A stretch of 64,000 nucleotides of DNA from the NCBI RefSeq assembly GCF_003864975.1, contig NZ_BHGL01000046.1, positions 310,001-374,000 of the forward strand. The letters are read 5' to 3'. This DNA comes from Sulfuriferula thiophila (lineage in GTDB: Bacteria > Pseudomonadota > Gammaproteobacteria > Burkholderiales > Sulfuriferulaceae). This document shows positions 1-8,406 of this stretch, one piece after another. The notes beneath the pieces are model-generated. The model saw nothing but the letters and a program-made list of their open reading frames with translations. It ran no database searches and was not told where the DNA came from. The translations under genes and the position numbers were made by a program. Position 1 is the stretch's first letter, and the number at the start of each line of letters is the position of its first letter.

Positions 1-661
1 GCGGAACAGCCGCGGCCACTTCAAACTCCCCTGGCGTCATGGTGAACCCCTCCATGACACGGGTGCTTACTGCTTGTGGTCCGCGGTCAGCCGTCAACCC
101 AATAATACCGACCCTTACTCCATTCACTTCTCGGATCATGTAAGGCTTCAGAACCCGCTGACCAGCTTGTTTGGCGTAGCGCGTTTCAGGAAACTCATAC
201 AAGGTTGAGTAATATAAATTGGCTGATAAAGCATTCCAGTTGGCTAACGGTTTAGTGCCAGCAAACAACTCACGAAAACGTTCCGTACCGTAGAGATAGT
301 CCCAGTTACCCGGATTAAACGCATCAATCTTGAATAAATTTAATATATCAACCATTGCCGAGCCTCTGGTAAAGAGCGCCTCGGCAGAGCCTTGGATGGT
401 GTCACCACCGTTAATCAGCAATGCATCAGGATGAACCTTGCGGATTTTCTTGACTTCATCATAGACATAAGCAAGCCCCCCCATCATCTGCCCTTGATCC
501 GGATCCCCTTCGCGCATATTGGGCCGTGGTATCAGATGGCCATGCAGGTCACCCATGTGGATAAACGTCACATCACCACTTCCACCTGCGATGGCAGAAA
601 CTGGCTGCCCGATCACAGTGAGCAACATGATTAACGTAATAGCATATATCTTGTTTAACAT
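1..661 (-). CDS. SoxB-like metallophosphatase, partial (3' part beyond window)
   Basis: The reading frame starts with ATG at 661 and runs off the left edge, so only the first 220 residues are visible. They show a signal peptide (to about residue 25) and the calcineurin-type metallophosphatase motifs GDLHGH (D38, H40), NGGDTIQGS (D87) and GNWDYLYG (119-125). In SoxB thiosulfohydrolases the third motif is GHWEFTYG, and in 5'-nucleotidases it is GNHE. This protein has the SoxB-like Trp but keeps the nucleotidase Asn, as does its paralogue at 5756-7594. Inferred location is the periplasm, with a hydrolytic role on a sulfur or phosphate ester. It is the last visible gene of the minus-strand sulfur cluster. 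Family assignment is firm; the substrate is unknown. Confidence 0.8.
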   Translation of the reverse strand, partial: MLNKIYAITLIMLLTVIGQPVSAIAGGSGDVTFIHMGDLHGHLIPRPNMREGDPDQGQMMGGLAYVYDEVKKIRKVHPDALLINGGDTIQGSAEALFTRGSAMVDILNLFKIDAFNPGNWDYLYGTERFRELFAGTKPLANWNALSANLYYSTLYEFPETRYAKQAGQRVLKPYMIREVNGVRVGIIGLTADRGPQAVSTRVMEGFTMTPGEFEVAAAVP

Positions 662-672
662 TGTTTTTTCCT

Positions 673-698
673 GACACATACCATCCGGCATGGGTGTC
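673..698. repeat. Small imperfect hairpin in the dsrE/soxB-like gap
   Basis: GACAC and GTGTC, with inner CCAT and ATGG, form an imperfect stem in the 79-bp gap between the DsrE-like gene and the downstream SoxB-like gene. There is no clear T-run, so it may be an mRNA-processing or partial termination element rather than a full terminator. Confidence 0.3.
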
Positions 699-740
699 CT
701 TAACATCTGAACTATACCTAACCAAGCTGAAAATTAATGA

Positions 741-1163
741 TCAAGGTCGAATATAAGACCAGCCCAATTGCTCTTTTTCCATAATTTCCACCACGCCCGA
801 TGGTACATAACTAATTTCCCGCAACATATCTGACGGACGCAATTTGGCTGCACGCATGGAATAATCACATGCCACTATCCGGATACCGTTGTATTTTGCT
901 TGTTTAACACGGTCAGGAACCGGTTTAGGGGCATAATATTTAAGTGTTTGCACCCCTGGCCCGAACACAACAATTTCTATCTCGACATTGGGTGCACCAT
1001 ACTGATCTTGTACGAATTTAGCTGCATTTAACGCTGCCATAAGTCGTTCGACACTGTCCTCACTCACTTGTATCAACAAACGATGCTTAACTTGTTCAGC
1101 CGCAACGGCACTTAAGCTGGTGAGCGATAAAATCAAAGCAATCAACCAAAATTTAATTTTCAC
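741..1163 (-). CDS. Exported DsrE/DsrF-family protein
   Basis: This 140-residue protein has a cleavable signal peptide (about residues 1-21, ending VAA) followed by a DsrE/F-like fold. The family hallmark is the C-terminal block with IVACDYSMRA, a YVPSGVVEI segment and a WSYIRP end. The single Cys of the mature chain lies in the ACDYSMRA motif, at the position where DsrE-family proteins often carry a sulfur-binding Cys. The start is GTG at 1163, preceded by AAGGA. Cytoplasmic DsrE relatives carry persulfides in sulfur oxidation; an exported version beside SoxB-like and TsdA genes suggests periplasmic sulfur binding or shuttling, which is inference. Confidence 0.8.
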   Translation of the reverse strand: MKIKFWLIALILSLTSLSAVAAEQVKHRLLIQVSEDSVERLMAALNAAKFVQDQYGAPNVEIEIVVFGPGVQTLKYYAPKPVPDRVKQAKYNGIRIVACDYSMRAAKLRPSDMLREISYVPSGVVEIMEKEQLGWSYIRP

Positions 1164-1187
1164 TTTTTTATCCTTACTAGAAATTAA

Positions 1188-2927
1188 TTACACTAATTTA
1201 TTGCGTGGTATAGGGGCAATAAGACCTGTAACCGCCATACTTTTCTTGGCACGGCCACTGCAAAATATATTGTCATTCCCTATTGCCGCTTCTAATATCT
1301 TGGTCACTTGTGGGTCGACTAATGCACTTGGACGTACCCACAATGACAACCGGTAGCCATTGGCCTGACGACGACGCGCTTCCTGACCAATCAATTCCGC
1401 CGAAGGGACATCAATACCCGTTGCATATTCCGCGATAACAACCAGGTTAGCTTTGCGGTGATCATCTTTAGCCACATTGATAAATGCTCGCTCAATATTA
1501 TGCCCGGAGCCAAAAAACAAACTGCCGGATATTGCAATTGCTGTCGTGTTATCCGTGGTCATACCTTCTGACAGGTAATAGGATTTTTCCTGTTCAAACA
1601 GTAATTCAAGCGATGGTTTGGATACACTGCGCAGATAACCCGCAATAGATAAAAATATACCCAAATACACACCGTCATCCACACCGCTACCCAGTGTCAC
1701 AAACAACACCAGTAGAAACACGATACGTCCACCATCCTTAATGGCCAGCAGATGACGAATATCCTTGATTTTCACTAACGCGGCGCCAACCAGGAACAGC
1801 ACACCGGCCATTACTGGCACAGGTAGATATGCAATTACTGGCGCAGCCACAAACACCAGTAGCGCTAACGCAAAGGCGGATATCAAACCCGCTAATGGCG
1901 TACGAGCACCGGCTTCCAGGTTGGCAGCACTCCGATTAAATGAACCGCAACTGGTAAAACATGACAAAAAGCTGCCAATGACATTAGAGAGACCCTGACC
2001 TACTACCTCCTGATTCATGTCCAAACCTTGCTGACCTGATTTCGCAGCCATGGATCGTGCAATCACGGATGACTGCATTAAACCCAATACGGCCATACCG
2101 ATTGCTGCCGGAAAGGCGAAATTGGAGAATGGACCAAAATCCTCGGGTGAAAAATCAGGATGCGAAAATGGTATAGCTGAGAAGCTCATATATCCCAGCA
2201 TATCTATATGTGCTGTCGCGCTCCCAACAAGCATCCCAATTACCCAAGCCGCGATCATTCCGATCGCAACCGCCATAATATAATGCGGCCACTTTGGTCG
2301 CAGTCGTTTGATAAGCAATCCGGATACCACAGTAATTACGCCAACCGTTACCGCATACACATTGGCACGTGGGACCGCCAGAATAATTTGGTAAACCACT
2401 TGATCCAGAGTTTCATTGAGGTTCATTACCACCCCCATAAAATTCCCGACTTGCTGAATGACGATAATTATCCCGACCCCGGTAACTAGCGCGACCATCA
2501 CCGTATGTGAAAAATAGTTAAACACCACTCCTAACCGCAACAGGCCAAAAGCCAATTGCAGCACCCCCGCCATAAAGGTCAATGTAATGGCATATTGAAC
2601 ATAGTCAGGCGTACCTATATTCGCAAATGGCGCAATAGTCATTGCTGTCAAAACCGCAAGAGCAGTATTTGGGCCGGACAATGAATGCCATGAAGAGCCA
2701 TATAGCGCAGTAATCAACACTGGAAAAATAGCTGTATACAAACCATATTCGGGAGGTAATCCAGCCAAGGTTGCCAGAGCAATGGCCTGGGGCAAAATCA
2801 ATACACCTGCGGTAATGCCCGCTACAATGTCATTATGAACGGTGGCCTTATCCAGCAGCGGCACCCACACCATAAATGGGAACAACGCATTACGGATTCT
2901 TGCCGAATGGCGAATTCGCTTTAACAT
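1188..2927 (-). CDS. SulP-family anion transporter with STAS domain
   Basis: A 579-residue polytopic membrane protein of the SulP (SLC26-like) family. The N-terminal signature region (about residues 25-75, GITAGVLILPQAIALATLAG and GLYTAIFP) and the FTSCGSFNRSAANLEAGA block are typical. After about 12 hydrophobic segments the C-terminal 120 residues form a STAS-like domain. Family members move sulfate, bicarbonate or other anions across the inner membrane. The ATG lies one base after the stop of the upstream dihaem cytochrome, so translation is probably coupled. In this context sulfate import or export linked to sulfur oxidation is the obvious guess, but SulP substrates cannot be told from sequence. 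Confidence 0.87.
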   Translation of the reverse strand: MLKRIRHSARIRNALFPFMVWVPLLDKATVHNDIVAGITAGVLILPQAIALATLAGLPPEYGLYTAIFPVLITALYGSSWHSLSGPNTALAVLTAMTIAPFANIGTPDYVQYAITLTFMAGVLQLAFGLLRLGVVFNYFSHTVMVALVTGVGIIIVIQQVGNFMGVVMNLNETLDQVVYQIILAVPRANVYAVTVGVITVVSGLLIKRLRPKWPHYIMAVAIGMIAAWVIGMLVGSATAHIDMLGYMSFSAIPFSHPDFSPEDFGPFSNFAFPAAIGMAVLGLMQSSVIARSMAAKSGQQGLDMNQEVVGQGLSNVIGSFLSCFTSCGSFNRSAANLEAGARTPLAGLISAFALALLVFVAAPVIAYLPVPVMAGVLFLVGAALVKIKDIRHLLAIKDGGRIVFLLVLFVTLGSGVDDGVYLGIFLSIAGYLRSVSKPSLELLFEQEKSYYLSEGMTTDNTTAIAISGSLFFGSGHNIERAFINVAKDDHRKANLVVIAEYATGIDVPSAELIGQEARRRQANGYRLSLWVRPSALVDPQVTKILEAAIGNDNIFCSGRAKKSMAVTGLIAPIPRNKLV

Positions 2928-2928
2928 A

Positions 2929-3873
2929 TCAACCCTCGGTCACTGGCATAAATATACTCATAAACATACCTTTACGCGGATCCCATGGCCTATCCTGCAT
3001 AAACATGTGCACACATACTTCCAGCGCCTGATCATCATTTAACGTAAAAGGTTTACCCAAAGGCATGTTGGCTTTCACAAAACTTGCACAGGTTTTAACC
3101 TTATGCATACCAGCGCCTTTGTTGTAGCTATCCGGGCCAGCCAATGGCGGGAACATATAGCCGTCACGGTCAGTAAATTTCTTGCCGTACATATCGTCTC
3201 CGTGACAGCTTGCACAGTAATTTTTATAAATAATGGCGCCATTAAATGGTGAAGGGTCTTCCGTCTTATCAATGCGAGCGAAACCGCGTCCAGCCATGAT
3301 CGTGCCCATAGGGACGCCCGTCGACAACCATTGCGCATACACGGTTAACGCCTCTATCTCTCTGGAATCCAGAGTTGGCGCCATACCATTCAGACTGAAA
3401 CGGAAGCAATCCTGTAGCCGTTCCTGAAAGGTAATAACTTGACGGCTCTTATCCCGGTACATCGGATACATAGGATAAGCCCCCCACAATGGAGCGGCAT
3501 GAGGTTTCCGACCTTCTTGCAAATGGCAACTGCTGCAATTCAAACCATTTCCCACATAACGCTTTGCATATTCCTGCGTATGGACAAAAATATTGCGGCC
3601 CAGCCGAACTTCGTCTGCATATTTACTTTCTGTCAGATCTTCAAGTTTTGGCGGAACAAAATACTCACCTGGCTTAATGACGGGCACCACAGTCAACTCG
3701 TTTGGTAATGTCAATTTTGGTTGCTGCATACTAGCCCGAGTCTGGATGCTATCCAGTGTAGGCAAGTCATCTGTATTATCCGTATTAGCGTCAGCCGCTA
3801 CCCATGTACCAAAAGCAATGCCAAACAACGCCCCAGCGCCGAGAAGATACTTGTGCATGCGCGAAAATCTCAT
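2929..3873 (-). CDS. tsdA: TsdA-type dihaem cytochrome c (thiosulfate dehydrogenase), paralogue 2
   Basis: A 314-residue exported dihaem c-type cytochrome with N-terminal signal/anchor (about 8-27). Haem motifs are CSSCH (113-117) and CASCH (220-224). C156 in ERLQDCFRFSLNG sits 39 residues after the first haem His, where TsdA enzymes carry the unusual Cys haem ligand. GYMFPPLAGPDSYN and VKANMPLG (M270) match the TsdA second-haem pocket. TsdA oxidises two thiosulfates to tetrathionate or works in reverse. It is about two-thirds alike to the gene just upstream (3889-4806), so this is a tandem duplication. It differs at FPPLAG versus FPPLWG and has a longer linker after the signal. GGAG precedes the ATG. 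Confidence 0.85.
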   Translation of the reverse strand: MRFSRMHKYLLGAGALFGIAFGTWVAADANTDNTDDLPTLDSIQTRASMQQPKLTLPNELTVVPVIKPGEYFVPPKLEDLTESKYADEVRLGRNIFVHTQEYAKRYVGNGLNCSSCHLQEGRKPHAAPLWGAYPMYPMYRDKSRQVITFQERLQDCFRFSLNGMAPTLDSREIEALTVYAQWLSTGVPMGTIMAGRGFARIDKTEDPSPFNGAIIYKNYCASCHGDDMYGKKFTDRDGYMFPPLAGPDSYNKGAGMHKVKTCASFVKANMPLGKPFTLNDDQALEVCVHMFMQDRPWDPRKGMFMSIFMPVTEG

Positions 3874-3888
3874 GTCAGTGCTCCTCTC

Positions 3889-4806
3889 TCAGTTACCACC
3901 GGTAGGTGGTGTAAATATATTAAAGAACCAGCCGAAACGTGGATCCCATGGCCTGTTTTGTAACCAGATATACGTGCACACATCCCATGCTTCCATATCG
4001 GTCAACGTCCAACCTTTACCTAACGGCATATTGGCTTTGGTAAATTGAGCACAATCTTTTACCGAACTCATCCCAGCACCATGGTTATAAGAATCCCCAC
4101 CCCATAATGGCGGAAACATATAGCCATCACGATTCGCAAATTTCTGACCTTTACCATCTGCTGCATGACAGCTGGCACAATTCTCTTTATATAACTTTTC
4201 GCCATTCACTGGAGTTGGATCTCTGGGTTTGCTTAACCTGGCAAAGCCCCTTCCTGGCAATTCCTTATTAATCGGAGCTCCTTTGGATAGCCAATGAGCG
4301 TACGCAGTCAAAGCCTTAATTTCAGGAGAATCCAGGGTTGGCGCTATACCATTCATACTAAAACGGAAACAATCCTGTACTCTTTCCTCATAAGTAACCA
4401 CATCCCGTGTCTTGTTTCGAAATTCTGGATACATCGGATATGCAGCCCAGATTGGCGCAGCGTAAGGCTTACGCCCTTCTTGTAAATGACAATTACTGCA
4501 ATTCAGCCCGTTACCCACATATCGCTTCGCATAATGCTGAGTATCAATGAAAATGTTACGCCCCAACTTGACCATATCGCCATATTTGCTGGTTGGAATG
4601 TCACCAATTTCAGGCGGAACAAAATACTCCCCAGGATTCATTGCTGGAATTTGCCGAATTGCTTTCTCACGCGTCAACCCGGTTGGAATATTGGCACGCG
4701 CATCGTAGGCTGCCGGACGAACTTCACCTTGCGGTAATTCAGCAGCCATGCAGACATGGGTCGAGACACCAGCCAATAGGGAAAATAGAAAAATCAATCG
4801 CACCAT
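3889..4806 (-). CDS. tsdA: TsdA-type dihaem cytochrome c (thiosulfate dehydrogenase), paralogue 1
   Basis: Dihaem cytochrome of 305 residues from the chosen ATG at 4806, which has GGGAAG seven bases upstream; an ATG at 4821 overlapping the previous gene is the alternative. A signal peptide ends near residue 22. Haem-binding sites are CSNCH (103-107) and CASCH (210-214). The candidate Cys ligand of haem 1 is C146 in ERVQDCFRFSMNG. The FPPLWGGDSYNHGAGM and KANMPLG (M260) segments are characteristic of TsdA. The product is a periplasmic thiosulfate dehydrogenase or tetrathionate reductase. It directly follows the TsdB-like electron acceptor gene. Extra Cys residues at 252 and 277 bracket the M260 region and could form a disulfide. 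Confidence 0.87.
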   Translation of the reverse strand: MVRLIFLFSLLAGVSTHVCMAAELPQGEVRPAAYDARANIPTGLTREKAIRQIPAMNPGEYFVPPEIGDIPTSKYGDMVKLGRNIFIDTQHYAKRYVGNGLNCSNCHLQEGRKPYAAPIWAAYPMYPEFRNKTRDVVTYEERVQDCFRFSMNGIAPTLDSPEIKALTAYAHWLSKGAPINKELPGRGFARLSKPRDPTPVNGEKLYKENCASCHAADGKGQKFANRDGYMFPPLWGGDSYNHGAGMSSVKDCAQFTKANMPLGKGWTLTDMEAWDVCTYIWLQNRPWDPRFGWFFNIFTPPTGGN

Positions 4807-4810
4807 TGAA

Positions 4811-5608
4811 TTACTTCCCATTCACTATCAATGAACGATTTGCATAATATGCAGCAACGTTTAATTTATCAGCATCGGTTAACTGGTCAGCAACGGCGTG
4901 CATCAAGCCCAAATTATCATTATCACGATCACCCCGTTGCCATTTGTTAATCTGATTAACGATATAGGCTGCTGGCTGCCCTGCCAGAGGGGGGAAATCC
5001 GTACCGAAGCCTTCCCCATTTGGCGCATGACAGGATATGCATGCCGGCAAGCCGTACTCAGGCTTGCCGCGCAGCGCCAGGTCCTGACCGCGCTCCAGTA
5101 CTTCATAATCAGCGGCTACCGGCTTAGCTTGAAATGGCAAGCTACTGTAATAAGCGGCAATATTATGGATATCTGTCTTGCTAAGCTGCTTGGCAATCGG
5201 GCTCATGACATCATCATGGCGCAACCCTGGACTGAAAACGGTCAAATCGGAATAAATACGAGGAGTTTTACTATAATCCTTCGCAACTGATTCAATCACC
5301 ACACCCGCAGGCGGTAATTCACGCGCAAGGTCATTAAGCTGCTTTTCGATGTATGTTGCATTCAAACCTGCTAACCTTGGATAACCGGCTGCATCCAGAC
5401 CTTCGCCATTATTACCATGACATGCAATACAAGCCGGAATAGTGCCATGCCCTTTTTCAGCAAGCAATTTACCAGCAGCAACTGCCGCACGCGTATCTGA
5501 ATCTGCATGCTTCCCACATCCAGATATCGGCAAAATACCGACACTTAACCCCAACAAAACGAATATATAAGTAAACTGTTTGGCAAAATTTCTATTCTGA
5601 TATTTCAT
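4811..5608 (-). CDS. tsdB: TsdB-like dihaem cytochrome c lipoprotein (cytochrome c4 type)
   Basis: A 265-residue protein with a lipoprotein signal (lipobox PISGC, Cys31) and two cytochrome c domains with CIACH (60-64) and CISCH (190-194). Each is followed by GxGEG and a PRLAG/PPLAG turn as in cytochrome c4. TsdB proteins of this type accept electrons from TsdA and pass them to terminal oxidases. The neighbouring tsdA gene supports that role. The lipid anchor would hold it in the envelope facing the periplasm. Start chosen at 5608 because it gives a normal 30-residue signal; an in-frame ATG at 5653 adds 15 residues. Upstream, a 9-codon frame (ATG at 5661) has a better ribosome site and ends at the in-frame ATG at 5638. 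Confidence 0.82.
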   Translation of the reverse strand: MKYQNRNFAKQFTYIFVLLGLSVGILPISGCGKHADSDTRAAVAAGKLLAEKGHGTIPACIACHGNNGEGLDAAGYPRLAGLNATYIEKQLNDLARELPPAGVVIESVAKDYSKTPRIYSDLTVFSPGLRHDDVMSPIAKQLSKTDIHNIAAYYSSLPFQAKPVAADYEVLERGQDLALRGKPEYGLPACISCHAPNGEGFGTDFPPLAGQPAAYIVNQINKWQRGDRDNDNLGLMHAVADQLTDADKLNVAAYYANRSLIVNGK

Positions 5609-5755
5609 AAATAACCACGCATGCCTTGAAATTAACATCGACTTATCTTCCATCTACTCATGTTCTTTCCTTACATAAGTCAGACAGCATATATTTAATT
5701 AATAATTTATTTGTGGCAGAGCAGCTTATTTCCCAATGCTATTTGTCTCTGCATT

Positions 5756-7594
5756 TCACTCCCCACCCAGACCAACTCCTCTAAGTGGCTGCACAAATGC
5801 ATTTTGCGGCCACATTTTGGTATGGTGCACATCTTCAACATCGTGCCGGACCTGATTATCAACCAAGCCATTCTGTAAACCGTATACAAATAAATCGATA
5901 GCCGTCCAACTCTTACCATTTTTTGGATTTGTCAGCGTATCAACCGATTCGAACCCATCGTAGCTACATAAGGTGGTATCCGCTTTGCTATCAAATGGCC
6001 GGGAACACCCGGTAACAGTTAATGTGTCATCAGCAAGAATCGTACGAGCTTCATCTTTCAATTGCATATCGATGATGCGCCCACCATTTGCTCGTGCTAA
6101 GTCCAACTTTATTTTTAAACCGGACCATCCATCTGCCCAACCACCTGACTGTATCGACATATCTGTTGAGAAAACGCTGGACAGGTTCTGCTCTAAAACC
6201 TGGCGTAATTTGTCACCGCGTATCGTCCCAGTGGCTACCATGTAAGGTACTGGGAAATAACGATAAACATCCTCCAGCGTAATAGCGCCATTCGCTATTG
6301 TATTATCTTCCAGCATGCTACCAGCGGCGGCGATCGGGCTATCGAAACGAAAGCCCGGTGTAATAGCTACTTGCGTCTTGCCCACCTTACGCATGACATC
6401 TGCCATAACATCATTAAATGTGCTTTCCAATGCATTTCGTCTATCCAGCGGCACAGCGGTATAACCCACAACCGTATCAATAGATTGTGAGAGACGTAAA
6501 TCAGCAGCCATGCTTGGCAACTTCAAATTCACCTGATTTCCCAAAAACGGAGCCCGGGCAATTCCTACCAGTGTCCTCATCGCAGCATCTTCAGGAATTT
6601 TTTTGTCTACATCATATAACAGCCAGTCACGTCGTGTGACGTGCCCATCCTGTACAGTTATATTCATACGGCCTAGATAGCCTCCACCACCACCTGACTC
6701 GACGACAAGCGCTCCGCTACTTGATTCCAGTGGCTTCCGCACGACTTCATGTGTATGGGCCGAGAAGAAAACATCCACTAGATTCGGTGCAATCTGATTT
6801 GCTAAAGAAAAGTCTTTTTGGATACCTAGTTCACTCATCACCACAACTACTTGCGCACCATTTTGGCGCAAGTCAGCAGCATGTTTTTCAATTAACTGCA
6901 CATATTTTTGCGTATCGTATTCAAGAAAATTCAGGCCGAGAGCCAGCATGGGATGCATGCGCGGCACGATATCTGAAGTAATGCCAATAAAACCAACCTG
7001 TACACCACCCACTGTTTTAATCAGGGTAGGTGGCATTAAATAATCACCGCGCCGGAAAAAAGGTAACGATATCTTCAGATTCGCCGCTAAATTCGGATAG
7101 TTAGGACGTTTAATTTTTCCGTCTGTAAACAAGCCCATTGACTTCAATGCACCATAACGCGAGCGTGTCACTATTGGACCGTATGCATAGTCCCAATTCC
7201 CTACCACACCGACATCTATTCCTAAAGCATTAACCGGATCGATAATTGCATTGCCATTGGTGAAAAGCGCCTCTACCCCACCATGAAAAGTATCACCCAC
7301 ATTCATCAGTACGCTATCCGGATTTTGCTTACGTATGCGTTTTATTAACGTGGACAGTCGCGCAATACCACCACGCTGTTCTAATTTTTCTTGATCACCA
7401 TAACGAACCAAATCTGGATGCGTTGTTAAATGCGCATGCAAATCATTAAGATGGATGAATGTGATAGTTTTAACTGCAGCAGTTTGGGATACATTAACTT
7501 CAGCAGCACTTGATGAGTTAACAAACGACACTATGAAGACTGTTAAACCAGCAATCGCTAGACCATCCCTAAGTTTCAACATAATCGCATTCAC
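5756..7594 (-). CDS. SoxB-like metallophosphatase / 5'-nucleotidase-family protein
   Basis: A 612-residue exported protein: signal peptide (to about 31), metallophosphatase domain (45-340) and 5'-nucleotidase C-terminal domain (370-590). Visible motifs are NDLHAH (D51, H53), NVGDTFHGG (D101), GNWDYAYG (132-139), MSELGIQKD (253-261) and SAHTHE (H280, H282). The Trp-containing GNWDYAYG resembles the GHWEFTYG of SoxB, which cleaves sulfate from SoxY-bound sulfane sulfur. E255 in SELG occupies the place of the metal-ligand His found in SHLG or SHNG of relatives. Two Cys near residues 545-565 may pair. No soxYZ is present in the window, so the substrate may be free rather than carrier-bound. Family is certain; function is inferred. 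Confidence 0.83.
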   Translation of the reverse strand: MNAIMLKLRDGLAIAGLTVFIVSFVNSSSAAEVNVSQTAAVKTITFIHLNDLHAHLTTHPDLVRYGDQEKLEQRGGIARLSTLIKRIRKQNPDSVLMNVGDTFHGGVEALFTNGNAIIDPVNALGIDVGVVGNWDYAYGPIVTRSRYGALKSMGLFTDGKIKRPNYPNLAANLKISLPFFRRGDYLMPPTLIKTVGGVQVGFIGITSDIVPRMHPMLALGLNFLEYDTQKYVQLIEKHAADLRQNGAQVVVVMSELGIQKDFSLANQIAPNLVDVFFSAHTHEVVRKPLESSSGALVVESGGGGGYLGRMNITVQDGHVTRRDWLLYDVDKKIPEDAAMRTLVGIARAPFLGNQVNLKLPSMAADLRLSQSIDTVVGYTAVPLDRRNALESTFNDVMADVMRKVGKTQVAITPGFRFDSPIAAAGSMLEDNTIANGAITLEDVYRYFPVPYMVATGTIRGDKLRQVLEQNLSSVFSTDMSIQSGGWADGWSGLKIKLDLARANGGRIIDMQLKDEARTILADDTLTVTGCSRPFDSKADTTLCSYDGFESVDTLTNPKNGKSWTAIDLFVYGLQNGLVDNQVRHDVEDVHHTKMWPQNAFVQPLRGVGLGGE

Positions 7595-7606
7595 CCTTAA
7601 CTTAGC

Positions 7607-8389
7607 TTAATGCGTATCCTGCAATGAATTTGGCTCGAAAGCAGCTGCAGTTAAACCCGTTCCAAACTGGAAATTACTGGAAACCATAACGGTGCTTTTT
7701 CCAGTGATGTGATTAACCATTTTGCCAGTCTCCGCACGCCAGAACTTGCCCTTATAAAGCTTGAATCCGCTCTGCGTAAGGGTCTTTAACAATTCATTTT
7801 TCCTATCGTAATAGTCAATTTTGACCGTACGCAGCTCTTTAGTATCTATCCAGGTAACTTGCCGTACGTAACCCGAATATTCATACTTCGGCGTACGTTC
7901 AACTACGTGACACTGCCACTCTCCACAAGCCTCATCGCGTAACCAGTTATAGGAAAACTTCTCTACCACCGGCGAGCTTAAATCTTCATAGGCAAATTCG
8001 CTGCCCATAAATGGACCTGATTTGTTATTTGAGTTCAGACGCTTAACGCGCTTTACAGCCGGCAAAAACAACCACTGATCATCCGGTTGCAAACCATGAC
8101 TGTACGTCAGCATAGCCGTACCCTTAACATCTGCCGGTTTATCAAACACCAGCTTGCTTTTGTCGCCTTCTGCATCAGTTGGAGCTTCCAAGGTTAATGA
8201 ATGCAGGTAATCTACTGTTTCCTGACCTTGCGCATTTTTCAATGTCATGACGATGTCATTGGTATAATCTTTAAAACCGCTATTTTTAGCATCTTGCTGT
8301 TTCGCTATAGCCAGACCTTTTTCCTGCGGAGTTTGAGCAACAGCACTCAGGGGAACGATTAACGCTAATATTGCTAATAATTTATACAT
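7607..8389 (-). CDS. LolA-like outer-membrane lipoprotein-sorting protein
   Basis: A 260-residue periplasmic protein with a signal peptide (cleavage after SAVAQ, about residue 19) and a LolA/LolB-like beta fold. It has the PAVKRVKRL and GPFMGSEFAYEDL segments seen in lipoprotein-sorting proteins that travel with RND exporters. The gene lies 17 bases after the RND exporter gene and 12 bases before the SoxB-like gene. Proteins of this type probably carry a lipid or hydrophobic cargo between the RND pump and the outer membrane; the cargo here is unknown. Two Cys (DEACGEWQCH) could form a disulfide. Confidence 0.8.
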   Translation of the reverse strand: MYKLLAILALIVPLSAVAQTPQEKGLAIAKQQDAKNSGFKDYTNDIVMTLKNAQGQETVDYLHSLTLEAPTDAEGDKSKLVFDKPADVKGTAMLTYSHGLQPDDQWLFLPAVKRVKRLNSNNKSGPFMGSEFAYEDLSSPVVEKFSYNWLRDEACGEWQCHVVERTPKYEYSGYVRQVTWIDTKELRTVKIDYYDRKNELLKTLTQSGFKLYKGKFWRAETGKMVNHITGKSTVMVSSNFQFGTGLTAAAFEPNSLQDTH

Positions 8390-8406
8390 AATTACCTCTC
8401 GTTTAA

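Noticed and set aside
475-482. Run of C in the partial SoxB-like gene as a phase-variation tract
   Set aside because: Only seven bases, inside conserved coding sequence; too short to claim slippage.
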